Shown here: positions 1 through 9,586 of the stretch, in pieces
Numbering within the stretch: the first letter of the stretch is position 1
Layout of the letters: every line of letters starts with the position of its first letter
Origin: Lachnospiraceae bacterium
GTDB lineage: Bacteria > Bacillota > Clostridia > Lachnospirales > Lachnospiraceae
NCBI GenBank assembly: GCA_016282745.1
Contig: JAEELL010000114.1
Span: forward strand, 1-64,000
Direction: 5' to 3'
Length of the DNA stretch: 64,000 bases
Program-made: the position numbers and the translations under genes
Notes under the pieces: generated by a model
What the model saw: only the letters and a program-made list of their open reading frames with translations
Database searches by the model: none
Told to the model about the DNA's origin: nothing

Positions 1-189
1 CTTACGATGGATATTTTTCATGTCAGAAAGCAAATCCTCAAACTCAACTCGAGCCGTTTCGCGATCATCCAGCTTAATGTCCTGCATATAGTACATCGTC
101 TGATCATCTGTTTTTAATTTATAATATGCCTCAAAGTCCGCTTCTACATAGTCACGCAGGAATAATCGTTCTGTTTCAAGTTTTATCAT
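1..189 (-). CDS. GNAT-family N-acetyltransferase, N-terminal part (runs off the window)
   Basis: The minus strand from the ATG at 189 reads 63 codons without a stop to the window edge. The translation begins MIKLETERLFLRDY and continues with acidic and aromatic residues typical of RimJ/RimL-type GNAT acetyltransferases, in which the 'L.TERL.LR' start is a hallmark. An in-frame stop lies directly before the ATG, so this start is secure. A GGAG lies about 14 nt upstream. Only the N-terminal third is present and no acetyl-CoA site is visible, so the substrate cannot be named. It lies downstream of the sortase on the same strand. Confidence 0.75.
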   Translation of the reverse strand, partial: MIKLETERLFLRDYVEADFEAYYKLKTDDQTMYYMQDIKLDDRETARVEFEDLLSDMKNIHRK

Positions 190-260
190 CTATTTACAAA
201 ACTCTCCTTTCTCTCCACCGATAAACCCCGATTTCTCTTTCTGTAACTTTCTCTATCATA

Positions 261-1022
261 TCACACTTTTCTTCCCAGCACTACAAACCGCCAGTCTTTT
301 CCTTTACCATTATCACATGTACTAAGTGCCAACAACTGTTCACCATATTTAGGCATCCTTCCCGCTACAACCATGCTGCTCTCGACCACTTTTTGCGTAT
401 ATGCATCAAAGTCAGCCTCATCCCTTGCCATTGTAAATCCCCAGTACTGAAACTCATTTGCATTAACACTCATCACCGCAAATATCTCATATCTGTATTT
501 ATGCTTTTTTGTCTCAAATATAATCATTGGGTGTTGATCTAGAAACGCTTTGTCTCTAAAACTCGTTAATGCTCCAAACATTCTGCCTCTTCCCATGTTA
601 TGGCCGTAGATAATTAACTGATCTGATGTCATGATGTCACAATAAGCACTAAGATATGGAGTTCCATAAGAGCTGTAATTCTTATTGATATCGTGATTAA
701 GATAGTAGTCTGGATTATCCTTAGTCTGCATCACAGGATACTTGATTGAAGTGCCCGGAATATCGACATAACCTATCACGTCTTCATTTTTTTCTTGTAG
801 TTTCTTCACTTTGGTTTCCTTTAACTTCTCATTTACTGCGACATTGCATTCGTTATTTCCTGCTTCATCATCCGTTTCATTCACGATTTCTTCTATCTGC
901 TGTTCAATCTTTTGCTGTTCTCTTTCATCTTTATTTTCTCTCCACATATCCTTTAAAAAAGGGATGGCCATAGCAGCCACCCCCATCACAAGGATTGTCA
1001 GAAGTATTTTACTCTTCTTCAT
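261..1022 (-). CDS. Class B sortase
   Basis: A 253-aa membrane-anchored cysteine transpeptidase that would attach surface proteins to the cell wall or polymerise pili. The N-terminus (MKKSKILLTILVMGV) is a single membrane anchor. The catalytic histidine lies in IIYGHNMG, the cysteine in LALSTC (about Cys236) and the arginine in DWRFVV (about Arg245). These are the sortase triad with the class B spacing. The start was set at ATG 1022 because GGAGG lies 9 nt upstream; a longer reading frame to 1070 has no such site. The gene begins 14 nt inside the end of the upstream adhesin gene in another frame, so translation is probably coupled. The adhesin is the obvious substrate. Confidence 0.9.
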   Translation of the reverse strand: MKKSKILLTILVMGVAAMAIPFLKDMWRENKDEREQQKIEQQIEEIVNETDDEAGNNECNVAVNEKLKETKVKKLQEKNEDVIGYVDIPGTSIKYPVMQTKDNPDYYLNHDINKNYSSYGTPYLSAYCDIMTSDQLIIYGHNMGRGRMFGALTSFRDKAFLDQHPMIIFETKKHKYRYEIFAVMSVNANEFQYWGFTMARDEADFDAYTQKVVESSMVVAGRMPKYGEQLLALSTCDNGKGKDWRFVVLGRKV

Positions 1023-4000
1023 TTTCCTTTTCCTCCGGTTTAAAATTATACTTTGATTCATCTTTTGCAATCACACATGCCACGCATACAATCGCAAATA
1101 ATAACAAAATAATTCCGATTATATTTCCGATAGTATTGCCAACCCAACCAGTCTGCGGTGTGTCTGGCACTACCGGGATTCTTGCATCCACTGCACTAAG
1201 TTTCTGCACTTTGCCGGTATCTTTAATTGTGATTTTAACGTCTTTTGCAAGCTTATAATGCTCTGGGGCATCCACTTCTTTGAATGTATATGTTTCTCCA
1301 ACTTTAAGAATTCCTTCAATCATTTCTGACTTCTTACCTGTTGTAAATTCATATACCTTCTTTCCTTTGCTGTCGAATACCTGATATTTTGCATTCTTAA
1401 GCTGCTTCTTCGTATCAGATGCAAACTTGGAAAACTCAACCTTTGTAGTATCATCAACCATCTTCACACCCTGAACTTTACCGTCATCAAGTACAGTAAA
1501 TTCTACATCTGCAGCTGTAACGTATCCATCTGCAGGCTTTGTCTCCGATAAAATATATGTCTTTCCGACTACATATTTGCCTTCAACCATATGCGTTGTT
1601 TCTGTAGAAATCCATTCATCCATCACAACTCCAGTTTCCTTATCAGTTACCTTAAGCTTACAACCCGGAAGTTCTTTGTCATCTGTGATACTAACCTTTG
1701 AGAATTCGAGCTTGGTTGTGTCATCATACATAACGACTTTATTTTCCTTAGTTTCAACAAACTCTTCTTTATCTTTTGTAAATCCATCTGTCACAGATGT
1801 GCCATATGTGGCACCTTTAATTAACACTTTTGTTTTAGATGTGCCTTCTGTGGCATCTTCTACTAACTTAAATGTAATATCACTGGCTGTTACATAACCA
1901 TCTGCAGGCTTAGTTTCTGAAAGAGTATATTCCATGTCGTGTAACAATCCATTTATAATAAGATTGCCCTTTTCATCCATAGATGCTTTAACGTTACTAT
2001 ATCCAAGGCTATCAAGTTCCTTTGACAATTCTATTGTCATCATGTCACCGGATGTCCATGACACTATCTGATTGCCATTTTTATCTGTGATTTTCAACTT
2101 ACATCCAGGTAATTCAACACTTGATGCAATCATTTTCTTATCGATTTCCACTTCGGTCTGAGTATTGGAAACTACTGCCTCAGCTTTAATGACTCTAGTA
2201 TCCTGATCTTTATACGAAACATGAACTGAAATAGGCTCCTTAGAAAGATAATAACTGTCAGAAATTGATTCCTCTAAGAAATAGTAGTTACCTGTATTCT
2301 TGGCTTCTTCTGTAATATCTTCCTCGTCAGCTACAGGTACACTAAATGGAATAACTGCTCTTCCGTCCTTATCTGTTACTACTGTAGCCATCTTTTCGTG
2401 TGCCTTAACAATGATGTTTCCATTCTTATCATAGATATTGTCTTTAGAATAGAGTCCAAATACTGTATCAGGAACTGCTTCCTCTGATTTGTCATCCATC
2501 TTTTTAATTGAAATATCTGTTTTTGGAAGTTCATTTGTTACCTTAAGAATTCCATCCTCTGTATTGCCTGAAATGTCATAAACATACTCTTCTAACTGGC
2601 TGTTCCAAACAAATTCAAGATTCCAAACAGGATTTTCCGGTAATACCCTTCCTCTAACAGTGCTTACTTCACGAAGTTCATACTTTCCGAGTGGAACATT
2701 GATTTCAACTAAATCTCCGTCTAACTTATAAGAACAAATACCTCCACAGTCTGATGTGAATTCTGCGCCGCTACCTGTGGTAATCGTTGCCACCATGTCA
2801 CCAGCCTTAAACCATGTTTCATTTTGATTATCCTGAGTAACAATATCTTCCTTAGCGTATAATTCAAATACAGCATCCGGAATAAAGATATTCTCATAAG
2901 TAAATGCCTTAACTAATGGATTACCAATAGTCTGACTAAATCCGCTTACTGCAGGACCCGTCTTTTCTAACTTAAGCTTTCCATATGTTTCATTGTTGAA
3001 ATATTCATATTCGGCATACAGATACTTATTACCATTTTCATCTGTCATTTCCTTATAAGACTTATTTGTAATCTTAACGTCAATAAACTTCTTTTCATTT
3101 CTAAAACCGTTCGGGCCTTCCACCTCGTAAACTCGATATGCCCCAGCCTTTAATTTTTCATATGTGATAATCTCTCCAGATTCATCACTAACAAATCTAT
3201 CAACCGTTACAATCTTATTACCATTACTATAAGACTGAGTAACAAGTGTTTCTGTTCCATCTTCATTCAACTTATAAATCTGGTAAGTTGTTCCAGCCTT
3301 AAGAACTGTTTTCTTAGTTTGTGCATCCTTCTTTACAATCTTCAAGTATGCATTAAAGCCAGGATTGTTTAAGTAATACTTATATGTCTTATGATTCTCT
3401 CTGACATTTACATAGAAATCTGCACAGAACTCTGTTTCATCCATTCCCTTAGTCTGATGAACAATATAAGTTCCGTATGGCATTTCTTTTGTTTTGGCAT
3501 AGCCATCCTCATCTGTTACAAGAATATCTCTTTCAGCTATCTTTGCCTTTTCATAACTTCCTGATCTGGCCAGATATACTTCAAACTCAGCATTCTTTTC
3601 CGGCTTGATAATTCCTGCCTCACCATTTGTCATACCTTTAATAATTGAAATATCACCCTTAACAACCTGTTCATCAAGTGGCTTCTCAACCGGATTATAT
3701 TCTGCAGCATACTTCTTACCATCTGTATCAATTGGATAAACCTTTTCATTCTTTAAGTATCCCTCTGGCGATGTGATTTCCTTAATATAAAGTTCTGTTC
3801 CACATCTATAATCCTTAGTTGTAAATTCACCTTTATCATTAGTAGTATAGGTATCTACTAACTTGGTGCAATTCTTATCGGAATACACTCCGTAAACTGC
3901 GCCCTTGAGTGTTGCATCACCCTGAGCTGTTCGACCTGTTTCGACATCCATCTTAACAGCCACAACTTTAACTTTCTTATACTTATCTTCAAACTTAGGT

Positions 4001-5247
4001 TTAAATGCTAACCCATAATTTCCATAAGACTTCTCAACTGTCTCAGGCCATTTGTTATCTGAGTTACGTGTCCAGCTGTCATCTTTAGTCAAAGTCACAG
4101 TGACCTTATTATCAGATTCAACTTTAATCTTATCGCTACCTGCTTTCACAACAAACTTACTTAAAATGTTGTCATTACCAGAAGAAACTTCTTCGATTAC
4201 ATACTGATTACTAATCTTATTCATCTGATTTTCAAAGTCTTTCTGGATAAGCTTTTCAGCACCGCTCTTAGTGAGGTCTGCTGCGTATTTAAAACCTTTA
4301 TCATCAAGTTCATCCTTTACAGCCTTCTTATCATCATCTGTCATATCATCCAGATTATCTTTTGTAACATAGTAATATTTCTTTGAGTTAAGTTCGTAAG
4401 TAAATCTGAAAGCAATCTTACCGTTGGAATCCGTCTTGACTTCCTGTGAAAAAGTACTGGCATCATCGTCTACATCTTCTGTTACAGCATCGCCCCATCC
4501 GTTGTATTGATATGAATAAAGTTGCTTAATGTTCTTTGCTGTAAACTTGAATGTTGCCTGTGTCTGAACGTCGCCTGTATCAGCCACTTTTTCTAATGTG
4601 ATTCGTTGGCGATAAAAAGTATGATCAGTTATATGTTTATATGGATAATCTCTTGGACCACTTTCAATCTGCAAAAGTCTCTGGACTTCATCTTTATCAG
4701 TCTTCCCTTTATACTTCCATGTGATAATGCTACATGTCACCGTACCTGAAATATCAAAGATATCTCCATAGATCTTGTCATCCTTATAGTATCCGGTATT
4801 ATCTTTAACCTGTTTAATAATGTCTTTAAGACCATCTTCACTGGTTATACCTTCTTCAACTCCCCAAATAAGACACTGCGCATATACCCAGGCTTTATCT
4901 GAACCTTTTTTAGTTTGATCATACCAATAACCAATCTTAGCTTTTAATGCATTTGCTTTGTTACTGCTATTACTTGATATGGTACTTGTACTAGCCTCAT
5001 AGGTATATCCTGTGTGACATGCTTTTCCTAAATCTAAACAAAAAACATCGTCCTCACCAACAACTGTTTTAAGCCATGATCCACTTTCTTTTTTCGAACC
5101 AATATTTACTGTTCCAAGCTCACCCAAGTATTCAAGGCTTGCTTTCTTTGTATCTCCATTTTCAATTGCCATGATGTCAACGGATGGAGTTGCCGTCAAC
5201 ATTGTTACCACTGCCAGAATCCCGGCAATCAATCTCTTAAATTTCAT
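1009..5247 (-). CDS. Thioester-domain surface adhesin/pilin with SpaA/Cna-B repeats and a sortase signal
   Basis: A 1412-aa wall-anchored protein. A signal peptide (about 1-28) is followed by a thioester domain (about 35-200): Cys70 in VFCLDLG and Gln124 in YAQCLIWG are the expected internal Cys-Gln thioester pair, used by Gram-positive adhesins to bind host or substrate amines covalently. A long run of SpaA/Cna-B-like beta-sandwich modules follows, with repeated '(L)PGCKL.(I/V)TDK' and 'SETKPADGYVTA' blocks near the C-terminus. These modules often form Lys-Asn isopeptide bonds. The C-terminus has a TPQTG sorting motif, a hydrophobic helix and a charged tail. The motif is close to the NPQTN-type signals of class B sortases, and the overlapping downstream gene is such a sortase. 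AGGAGG precedes the ATG. Confidence 0.9.
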   Translation of the reverse strand: MKFKRLIAGILAVVTMLTATPSVDIMAIENGDTKKASLEYLGELGTVNIGSKKESGSWLKTVVGEDDVFCLDLGKACHTGYTYEASTSTISSNSSNKANALKAKIGYWYDQTKKGSDKAWVYAQCLIWGVEEGITSEDGLKDIIKQVKDNTGYYKDDKIYGDIFDISGTVTCSIITWKYKGKTDKDEVQRLLQIESGPRDYPYKHITDHTFYRQRITLEKVADTGDVQTQATFKFTAKNIKQLYSYQYNGWGDAVTEDVDDDASTFSQEVKTDSNGKIAFRFTYELNSKKYYYVTKDNLDDMTDDDKKAVKDELDDKGFKYAADLTKSGAEKLIQKDFENQMNKISNQYVIEEVSSGNDNILSKFVVKAGSDKIKVESDNKVTVTLTKDDSWTRNSDNKWPETVEKSYGNYGLAFKPKFEDKYKKVKVVAVKMDVETGRTAQGDATLKGAVYGVYSDKNCTKLVDTYTTNDKGEFTTKDYRCGTELYIKEITSPEGYLKNEKVYPIDTDGKKYAAEYNPVEKPLDEQVVKGDISIIKGMTNGEAGIIKPEKNAEFEVYLARSGSYEKAKIAERDILVTDEDGYAKTKEMPYGTYIVHQTKGMDETEFCADFYVNVRENHKTYKYYLNNPGFNAYLKIVKKDAQTKKTVLKAGTTYQIYKLNEDGTETLVTQSYSNGNKIVTVDRFVSDESGEIITYEKLKAGAYRVYEVEGPNGFRNEKKFIDVKITNKSYKEMTDENGNKYLYAEYEYFNNETYGKLKLEKTGPAVSGFSQTIGNPLVKAFTYENIFIPDAVFELYAKEDIVTQDNQNETWFKAGDMVATITTGSGAEFTSDCGGICSYKLDGDLVEINVPLGKYELREVSTVRGRVLPENPVWNLEFVWNSQLEEYVYDISGNTEDGILKVTNELPKTDISIKKMDDKSEEAVPDTVFGLYSKDNIYDKNGNIIVKAHEKMATVVTDKDGRAVIPFSVPVADEEDITEEAKNTGNYYFLEESISDSYYLSKEPISVHVSYKDQDTRVIKAEAVVSNTQTEVEIDKKMIASSVELPGCKLKITDKNGNQIVSWTSGDMMTIELSKELDSLGYSNVKASMDEKGNLIINGLLHDMEYTLSETKPADGYVTASDITFKLVEDATEGTSKTKVLIKGATYGTSVTDGFTKDKEEFVETKENKVVMYDDTTKLEFSKVSITDDKELPGCKLKVTDKETGVVMDEWISTETTHMVEGKYVVGKTYILSETKPADGYVTAADVEFTVLDDGKVQGVKMVDDTTKVEFSKFASDTKKQLKNAKYQVFDSKGKKVYEFTTGKKSEMIEGILKVGETYTFKEVDAPEHYKLAKDVKITIKDTGKVQKLSAVDARIPVVPDTPQTGWVGNTIGNIIGIILLLFAIVCVACVIAKDESKYNFKPEEKENEEE

Positions 5248-5265
5248 TCGTGTTACCTCCTAAAC

Positions 5266-5316
5266 AAAAAAATAACGCCAAGAGTCTGACTCACGTCTGA
5301 GTCATTTCTTGGCGTT
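5266..5316 (-). promoter_or_regulatory. Terminator-like hairpin in the adhesin leader, just before the ribosome site
   Basis: On the minus strand a 10-bp stem (AACGCCAAGA at 5274-5283 with TCTTGGCGTT at 5307-5316) encloses a second 7-bp stem (TGACTCA at 5287-5293 with TGAGTCA at 5298-5304) and a 4-nt loop. It is followed at once by a run of seven T (5266-5272) and then the AGGAGG of the adhesin gene. A separate terminator already ends the previous gene near 5455-5502, so this one sits where a transcription attenuator would be. Its role as an attenuator is inferred. Confidence 0.6.
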
Positions 5317-5388
5317 TAATTATTCTATTATTTTTTTCTATCAGCTCCGGTTCTGATACATCAATGATAACACTATTTAACGAAATCT

Positions 5389-5415
5389 CCTAAAAGTCCC
5401 ACGGACAAGTTTAGG
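5389..5415 (-). promoter_or_regulatory. Second leader hairpin upstream of the adhesin gene
   Basis: CCTAAA...TTTAGG arms enclose a GTCC/GGAC stem with a 3-nt loop. A GGACAAGTTT motif occurs twice nearby (5403-5412 and about 5435-5444). It lies between the upstream terminator and the attenuator-like hairpin, so the untranslated leader may be structured. The function is unknown. Confidence 0.4.
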
Positions 5416-5454
5416 TGATTGTGTGGGGGGAGAGGGACAAGTTTGATAATCAAC

Positions 5455-5502
5455 AAAAAAAAAGATATAGCACCATATTTCAGGCACTATATCTTTTTTT
5501 TA
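5455..5502 (-). terminator. Rho-independent terminator of the 5500-6117 lipoprotein gene
   Basis: AAAAAGATATAG (5459-5470) pairs with CTATATCTTTTT (5487-5498). A- and T-runs flank both sides, and the hairpin directly follows the stop codon. Confidence 0.75.
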
Positions 5503-6117
5503 ATTTCTTTCTATTATGTCAATTATATCATCGTCATACTCTCTTAAAACATCAATATCAGATGCATTCAACAAAACCCATTCATTATTGAATAAATAGA
5601 TAACATAGTCATCTTTAATTTTTTTAATAATCCCAAAATTTTTTCCCACAGGGTTATTCTTATATTTAACTCCTACTTCAAGTCCTGTCTGCTGAATTTT
5701 ATCGATTTCTTGTTGATTGTCTAACTTCATTTTTTCACTCGTAATAATCTTTTGAATTAACTCGACTATTTTCTTATCGTAGTGGCAGTTATTTGCCGAC
5801 ATCAAATATACGCCCTCGATTTCATTGTTATCAGGAGAAAATGACTCCTTTACATACAATGTATTATCCAAAGAACTACGAGCAACCAAATAATTATGCT
5901 CCTTATCCCCTTCAACTTCATATATTGTAAATGAATCTGTTTTTCCTAATCTTATATCACTTTCATTGTAAATACCTGAAGTTAAAACGTATTTTTCGCC
6001 ATTGAAAATCAGATATTCTTCGCCATCAAAATGAACTTCATTTTTTTGTGAACATCCAATCAAAAAAATAGATATCAATAGCATTATTGTAATAATATAA
6101 CGACTCTTTTTTAACAT
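5500..6117 (-). CDS. Lipoprotein of unknown function
   Basis: A 205-aa protein with a lipoprotein signal: a charged start, a hydrophobic stretch and the lipobox LIGC near residue 22. The remainder is a polar, mainly beta-strand sequence with no family I recognise. It starts 17 nt after the stop of the large VWA/CBM2-like protein gene and has its own GGAG, so the two are almost certainly co-transcribed. A lipid-anchored partner (immunity, anchoring or chaperone protein) for the secreted protein is a guess from gene order only. Confidence 0.7.
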   Translation of the reverse strand: MLKKSRYIITIMLLISIFLIGCSQKNEVHFDGEEYLIFNGEKYVLTSGIYNESDIRLGKTDSFTIYEVEGDKEHNYLVARSSLDNTLYVKESFSPDNNEIEGVYLMSANNCHYDKKIVELIQKIITSEKMKLDNQQEIDKIQQTGLEVGVKYKNNPVGKNFGIIKKIKDDYVIYLFNNEWVLLNASDIDVLREYDDDIIDIIERN

Positions 6118-6133
6118 TTAATTCTCCTACATT

Positions 6134-9100
6134 CTATGCCGGCTCATAGCACACTATTTGCCCTTCAAAAGGTACATCAAATTCCATAACAGAAACAAAT
6201 GGAATATACTTTCCATATAATTTATCATAATGTTGCAAAACATACCATGATCTAAAGCCAGCTAAATCAACATATCGCTTTTCTACATCTGGTAAATCCA
6301 AACCAAAGTGATCATAAATACAAAAATGTAACGTTCCTGAAAAATACTTTCCATCAAAATCATAATCGTTAACCTGAATCGTATTTCCCCAAGTATCGTT
6401 AACACATATTGTTAAGCCCCCAATAATATCTGACACATCATGGAATACAGGTCTGTATGTATTTTTCTGTATCCAATCATAAAAACTCTTGTTGTCTTCA
6501 CTTTGTTCTAATGAATAGATATTACCGCCAGTATTAGAAATTCTTGAAATCACTTCATTTTTTACCGCTTTAATATATTCCTGCGTAGAACTATGCTCAA
6601 AAGCTTTTTTTGTAAGAATTGAATTTGAATAATCCGCCCCTGCTCCATCTTTTGCATGATCAATCATATTACATATTACATCTTCCATTTCCCCCATAGC
6701 AAATAATGATGTAGACATATCTTTAAATTCATTATAAAGAGAATCTGCTCCCCAGTATTCAGAATCTGCTTCTGTTAACTGATATTTAAACTGATTGTTT
6801 ATTTTTAATATAGAATCATGTGTTTCTTTTCCCCATTTCATATCATTTGCCACTGTTCCATCTGCATTGTGTCCCTTTGTTCTTGGTGATTGATAAATTA
6901 ACAAATTATTAATCGTGTCAAATGTCCATGGTTTTGAGTCAACCGGATCATTCTTTCCGTCTTTATCAGTATCTACCATCAACGGATGACTTCGCATTAT
7001 TACATACTTTGATTCTCCTAAATCATGACCACCAATTACTATTTTGCTCGAATAAACAACTCCAGTCTCTTCATAATCTGTTAATCCATCTCCATCTGTA
7101 TCAGGATTATTAGGATTAGTACGTACTATCTGACCGTTTATTAGTCTCATTCCACTAGTTTCGTATACATCAAACAATCCATCAGCATCACTATCTGTTG
7201 GATCAATTTCTTTTACAGTGTTATTTGTTATCAAAGCAAACGCTGTTTCAATACTTTCTGTTGAAGTACAATAATAATATTCTCCCCCAGTCTCATCAGC
7301 CATTTTTCGAAGATATGTATCCGATGATGAATATCCAACATTAACTGCATAAATTGCAATATTTCTCTCCTTACAAACATCAATTGTACTCTGTTTATAA
7401 TTTACGTCACCATCACACAATAAAACAATTATTTTCTTTCGCGTTGATTCTCCTCGAGTCTGGAATAATTCTAATGATTTATTTAATCCTTTATCAACAT
7501 TCGTTCCTCCATTTGCAACTAATGAATTTGCCGCACCAACTAATGTTGTTTTATCATTCGAAAAGTCACAGACCACATCTGCATTAGAATTGAACTTAAT
7601 AAGACTTGCACAATCTTTTTCACTTATTACATCAACAAATCCAATAAGTGCTCTTTTTGCATAATCAATTCTTGTGCCATACATACTACCGGAAACATCT
7701 ATTACAAATGAAATATCATAATAAGCATCATCACTTTCCGACGATGTTCTATAATCTAAATTTTGTTTCCATGCTTCAAACCACTTTTGTCTATCCACAA
7801 GCATATATGTTGAAAAATGAGTAGTCTTATATGAAACCATATGGTTCTTCGTATCAACACAACTATCCTCTAAAAGGCGATAAGTATTTGAATCTTTATC
7901 ATACCACATTATTGCCAAATCTTCTTCATCTGTATCACCCAATTCTTTTATATCATAATAAAATGAAATAGTAGCTTCGTCAAAAGACACACTCGAATTA
8001 ATCTCAACAGGCACACCTACGAGTCCTACCACGTCAGACGACAGTTTATCAATACCATACATATCACAAACTGATACCTTTTTATCAATATTGCCTGTTG
8101 TAGATAACGTTACTGCAACTTTATTAACACCTGTTTTTTTCTTATTTGTTATTATCTTTTCATAAGTCTGTTCTTTAGTTTCCTTTGAATCAATAATTCC
8201 ATTTTCATCTGTATCTTTTACAAGTGGATTAAAGCCCAATTTTATTTCATCATAATCTTCTAATCCATCTCCATCACTATCTGCTTCCAACGGATTTGTA
8301 TGATACACAAAGATTTCATCATAATCATTTACAGAATCTTTATCAGAATCATATACTAACGGATTAGTACCATATTTTAATTCCAATCCATTACTAAGTC
8401 CGTCATAATCTTCATCATCTTCAAAATCTTTTATACCATCACTATCACTATCTATACTAATAGGTGATATATTACATATACAATATTCATAATAGTCATT
8501 CAATCCATCTCCGTCTGAATCGGATAATAAATAATTAGAGCCTACCAACTTTTCTGCTCCATCCACAATTCCATCCTTGTCAGTATCTAGTTCCATTGAC
8601 TCTCCGTTATACAAAGTATATGAATACAAATTAAACTCAGTTATAGTTTGTTCTTTATTTCCCTCATTGCAGCTAAAGCCAAATGTGACACTCTTATTAG
8701 CTTTTATACAACTATTGTACACAGCATTTTTTACTATATAATGGTTTCCTTTATGTGATTCAATCGTTGCGTTCCAAATCTTAGTAATATTTCTGTCGAA
8801 ATCAAATTCTAATACCCAATCAGATAAATCATTACTCGTATTATTTGTGATAGTTATGTCCGCATTAAAACCTGTTTCCCAATCACTTGTAACTATATAA
8901 TCAATGTTGTAATCATTTTCATTTATACTGCTTATCTGTCCAAGCATCTTATATTCACATGGGAATCCTTTAAAATCACCATCTCCATTAATTCCAAATT
9001 CAACACTTTTACCAACTGCTATATCTTGATTCCATCCAGCATTCTTGACAATATATTTACCTTGCTCGGCCATTTCAAGTTCAGCATTCCATACATTAGA

Positions 9101-9400
9101 GATACCACAGTTATAATCAAACCCCAATGTCCAGTTTTCAATAGTATCATTTCCCGTATTTTCAACTACTACCGAAGCGTTATATCCTCCATTCCATGCA
9201 CTTTGAAGTTTATAAGTAACTCTAAATCCATTTCCATCAAATACTTTTTCTTTGGTAACTCCATCCCATGCGTTACTATCATTTTCCTTGTTACTAACAG
9301 TTACTCCACTAATAGTGTTTTGCGCAAAAGTTGTAACGTTACTCCCCCCTACAATCATACTTAACGACATCAATATTGCCGTTATTTTCTTCATTCTCAT
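6134..9400 (-). CDS. Large secreted protein: CBM2-like modules, calcium repeats, VWA domain
   Basis: A 1088-aa protein with a signal peptide (about 1-26). Two CBM2-like beta-sandwich modules follow (about 55-265), marked by 'W..G(Y/F)NA', 'I..(N/K)(I/V)WNA' and 'Y.VKNA'. Aspartate-rich calcium-binding repeats of the thrombospondin type-3 kind (D.D.DG..D) lie at about 270-405 and again at about 735-830. Between them is a von Willebrand A domain with the MIDAS motif DVSGS starting at Asp568. The last 250 residues form a separate domain (INDTWGN-like core, 'YDHFGLD', 'FRSWYVLQHY') that reminds me of DUF3289, but that assignment is tentative. The start at 9400 has GAGGAGG 10 nt upstream. It heads an operon with a lipoprotein. 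A calcium-dependent adhesin or a toxin-like effector are both possible. Confidence 0.8.
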   Translation of the reverse strand: MRMKKITAILMSLSMIVGGSNVTTFAQNTISGVTVSNKENDSNAWDGVTKEKVFDGNGFRVTYKLQSAWNGGYNASVVVENTGNDTIENWTLGFDYNCGISNVWNAELEMAEQGKYIVKNAGWNQDIAVGKSVEFGINGDGDFKGFPCEYKMLGQISSINENDYNIDYIVTSDWETGFNADITITNNTSNDLSDWVLEFDFDRNITKIWNATIESHKGNHYIVKNAVYNSCIKANKSVTFGFSCNEGNKEQTITEFNLYSYTLYNGESMELDTDKDGIVDGAEKLVGSNYLLSDSDGDGLNDYYEYCICNISPISIDSDSDGIKDFEDDEDYDGLSNGLELKYGTNPLVYDSDKDSVNDYDEIFVYHTNPLEADSDGDGLEDYDEIKLGFNPLVKDTDENGIIDSKETKEQTYEKIITNKKKTGVNKVAVTLSTTGNIDKKVSVCDMYGIDKLSSDVVGLVGVPVEINSSVSFDEATISFYYDIKELGDTDEEDLAIMWYDKDSNTYRLLEDSCVDTKNHMVSYKTTHFSTYMLVDRQKWFEAWKQNLDYRTSSESDDAYYDISFVIDVSGSMYGTRIDYAKRALIGFVDVISEKDCASLIKFNSNADVVCDFSNDKTTLVGAANSLVANGGTNVDKGLNKSLELFQTRGESTRKKIIVLLCDGDVNYKQSTIDVCKERNIAIYAVNVGYSSSDTYLRKMADETGGEYYYCTSTESIETAFALITNNTVKEIDPTDSDADGLFDVYETSGMRLINGQIVRTNPNNPDTDGDGLTDYEETGVVYSSKIVIGGHDLGESKYVIMRSHPLMVDTDKDGKNDPVDSKPWTFDTINNLLIYQSPRTKGHNADGTVANDMKWGKETHDSILKINNQFKYQLTEADSEYWGADSLYNEFKDMSTSLFAMGEMEDVICNMIDHAKDGAGADYSNSILTKKAFEHSSTQEYIKAVKNEVISRISNTGGNIYSLEQSEDNKSFYDWIQKNTYRPVFHDVSDIIGGLTICVNDTWGNTIQVNDYDFDGKYFSGTLHFCIYDHFGLDLPDVEKRYVDLAGFRSWYVLQHYDKLYGKYIPFVSVMEFDVPFEGQIVCYEPA

Positions 9401-9479
9401 TATCCCATTTCCTCCTCTTTGTTAATTTTTTGACATACTTGGCAACATTACCACTTTGTCAATCGTATTTCAACACACT

Positions 9480-9513
9480 CCCCCTTAAACGGTATTTTCC
9501 CCCTCAAACGGTA
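9480..9513 (-). promoter_or_regulatory. Direct repeats upstream of the VWA/CBM2-like gene
   Basis: On the minus strand two copies of TACCGTTT(G/A)AGGGGG (9499-9513 and 9480-9494) lie 19 bp apart, upstream of a possible -35 TTGACA (9457-9462) whose -10 is weak. The repeats resemble the TACCGTT half-sites bound by LytTR-family regulators, although the usual spacing is nearer 21 bp. A regulator-binding site is likely; the LytTR assignment is uncertain. Confidence 0.5.
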
Positions 9514-9532
9514 ACTATAATTTAGCAATAAT

Positions 9533-9582
9533 AAATGCACCTCCAAATGCTAAACTTTTTTGTCTAACTTTTGGGGTGCAAT
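9533..9582 (-). terminator. Terminator of the GIY-YIG gene
   Basis: TGCACCTCCAAA (9536-9547) pairs with TTTGGGGTGCA (9570-9580) just after the stop codon at 9587, followed on the minus strand by TTTATT. Confidence 0.6.
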
Positions 9583-9586
9583 TCAA

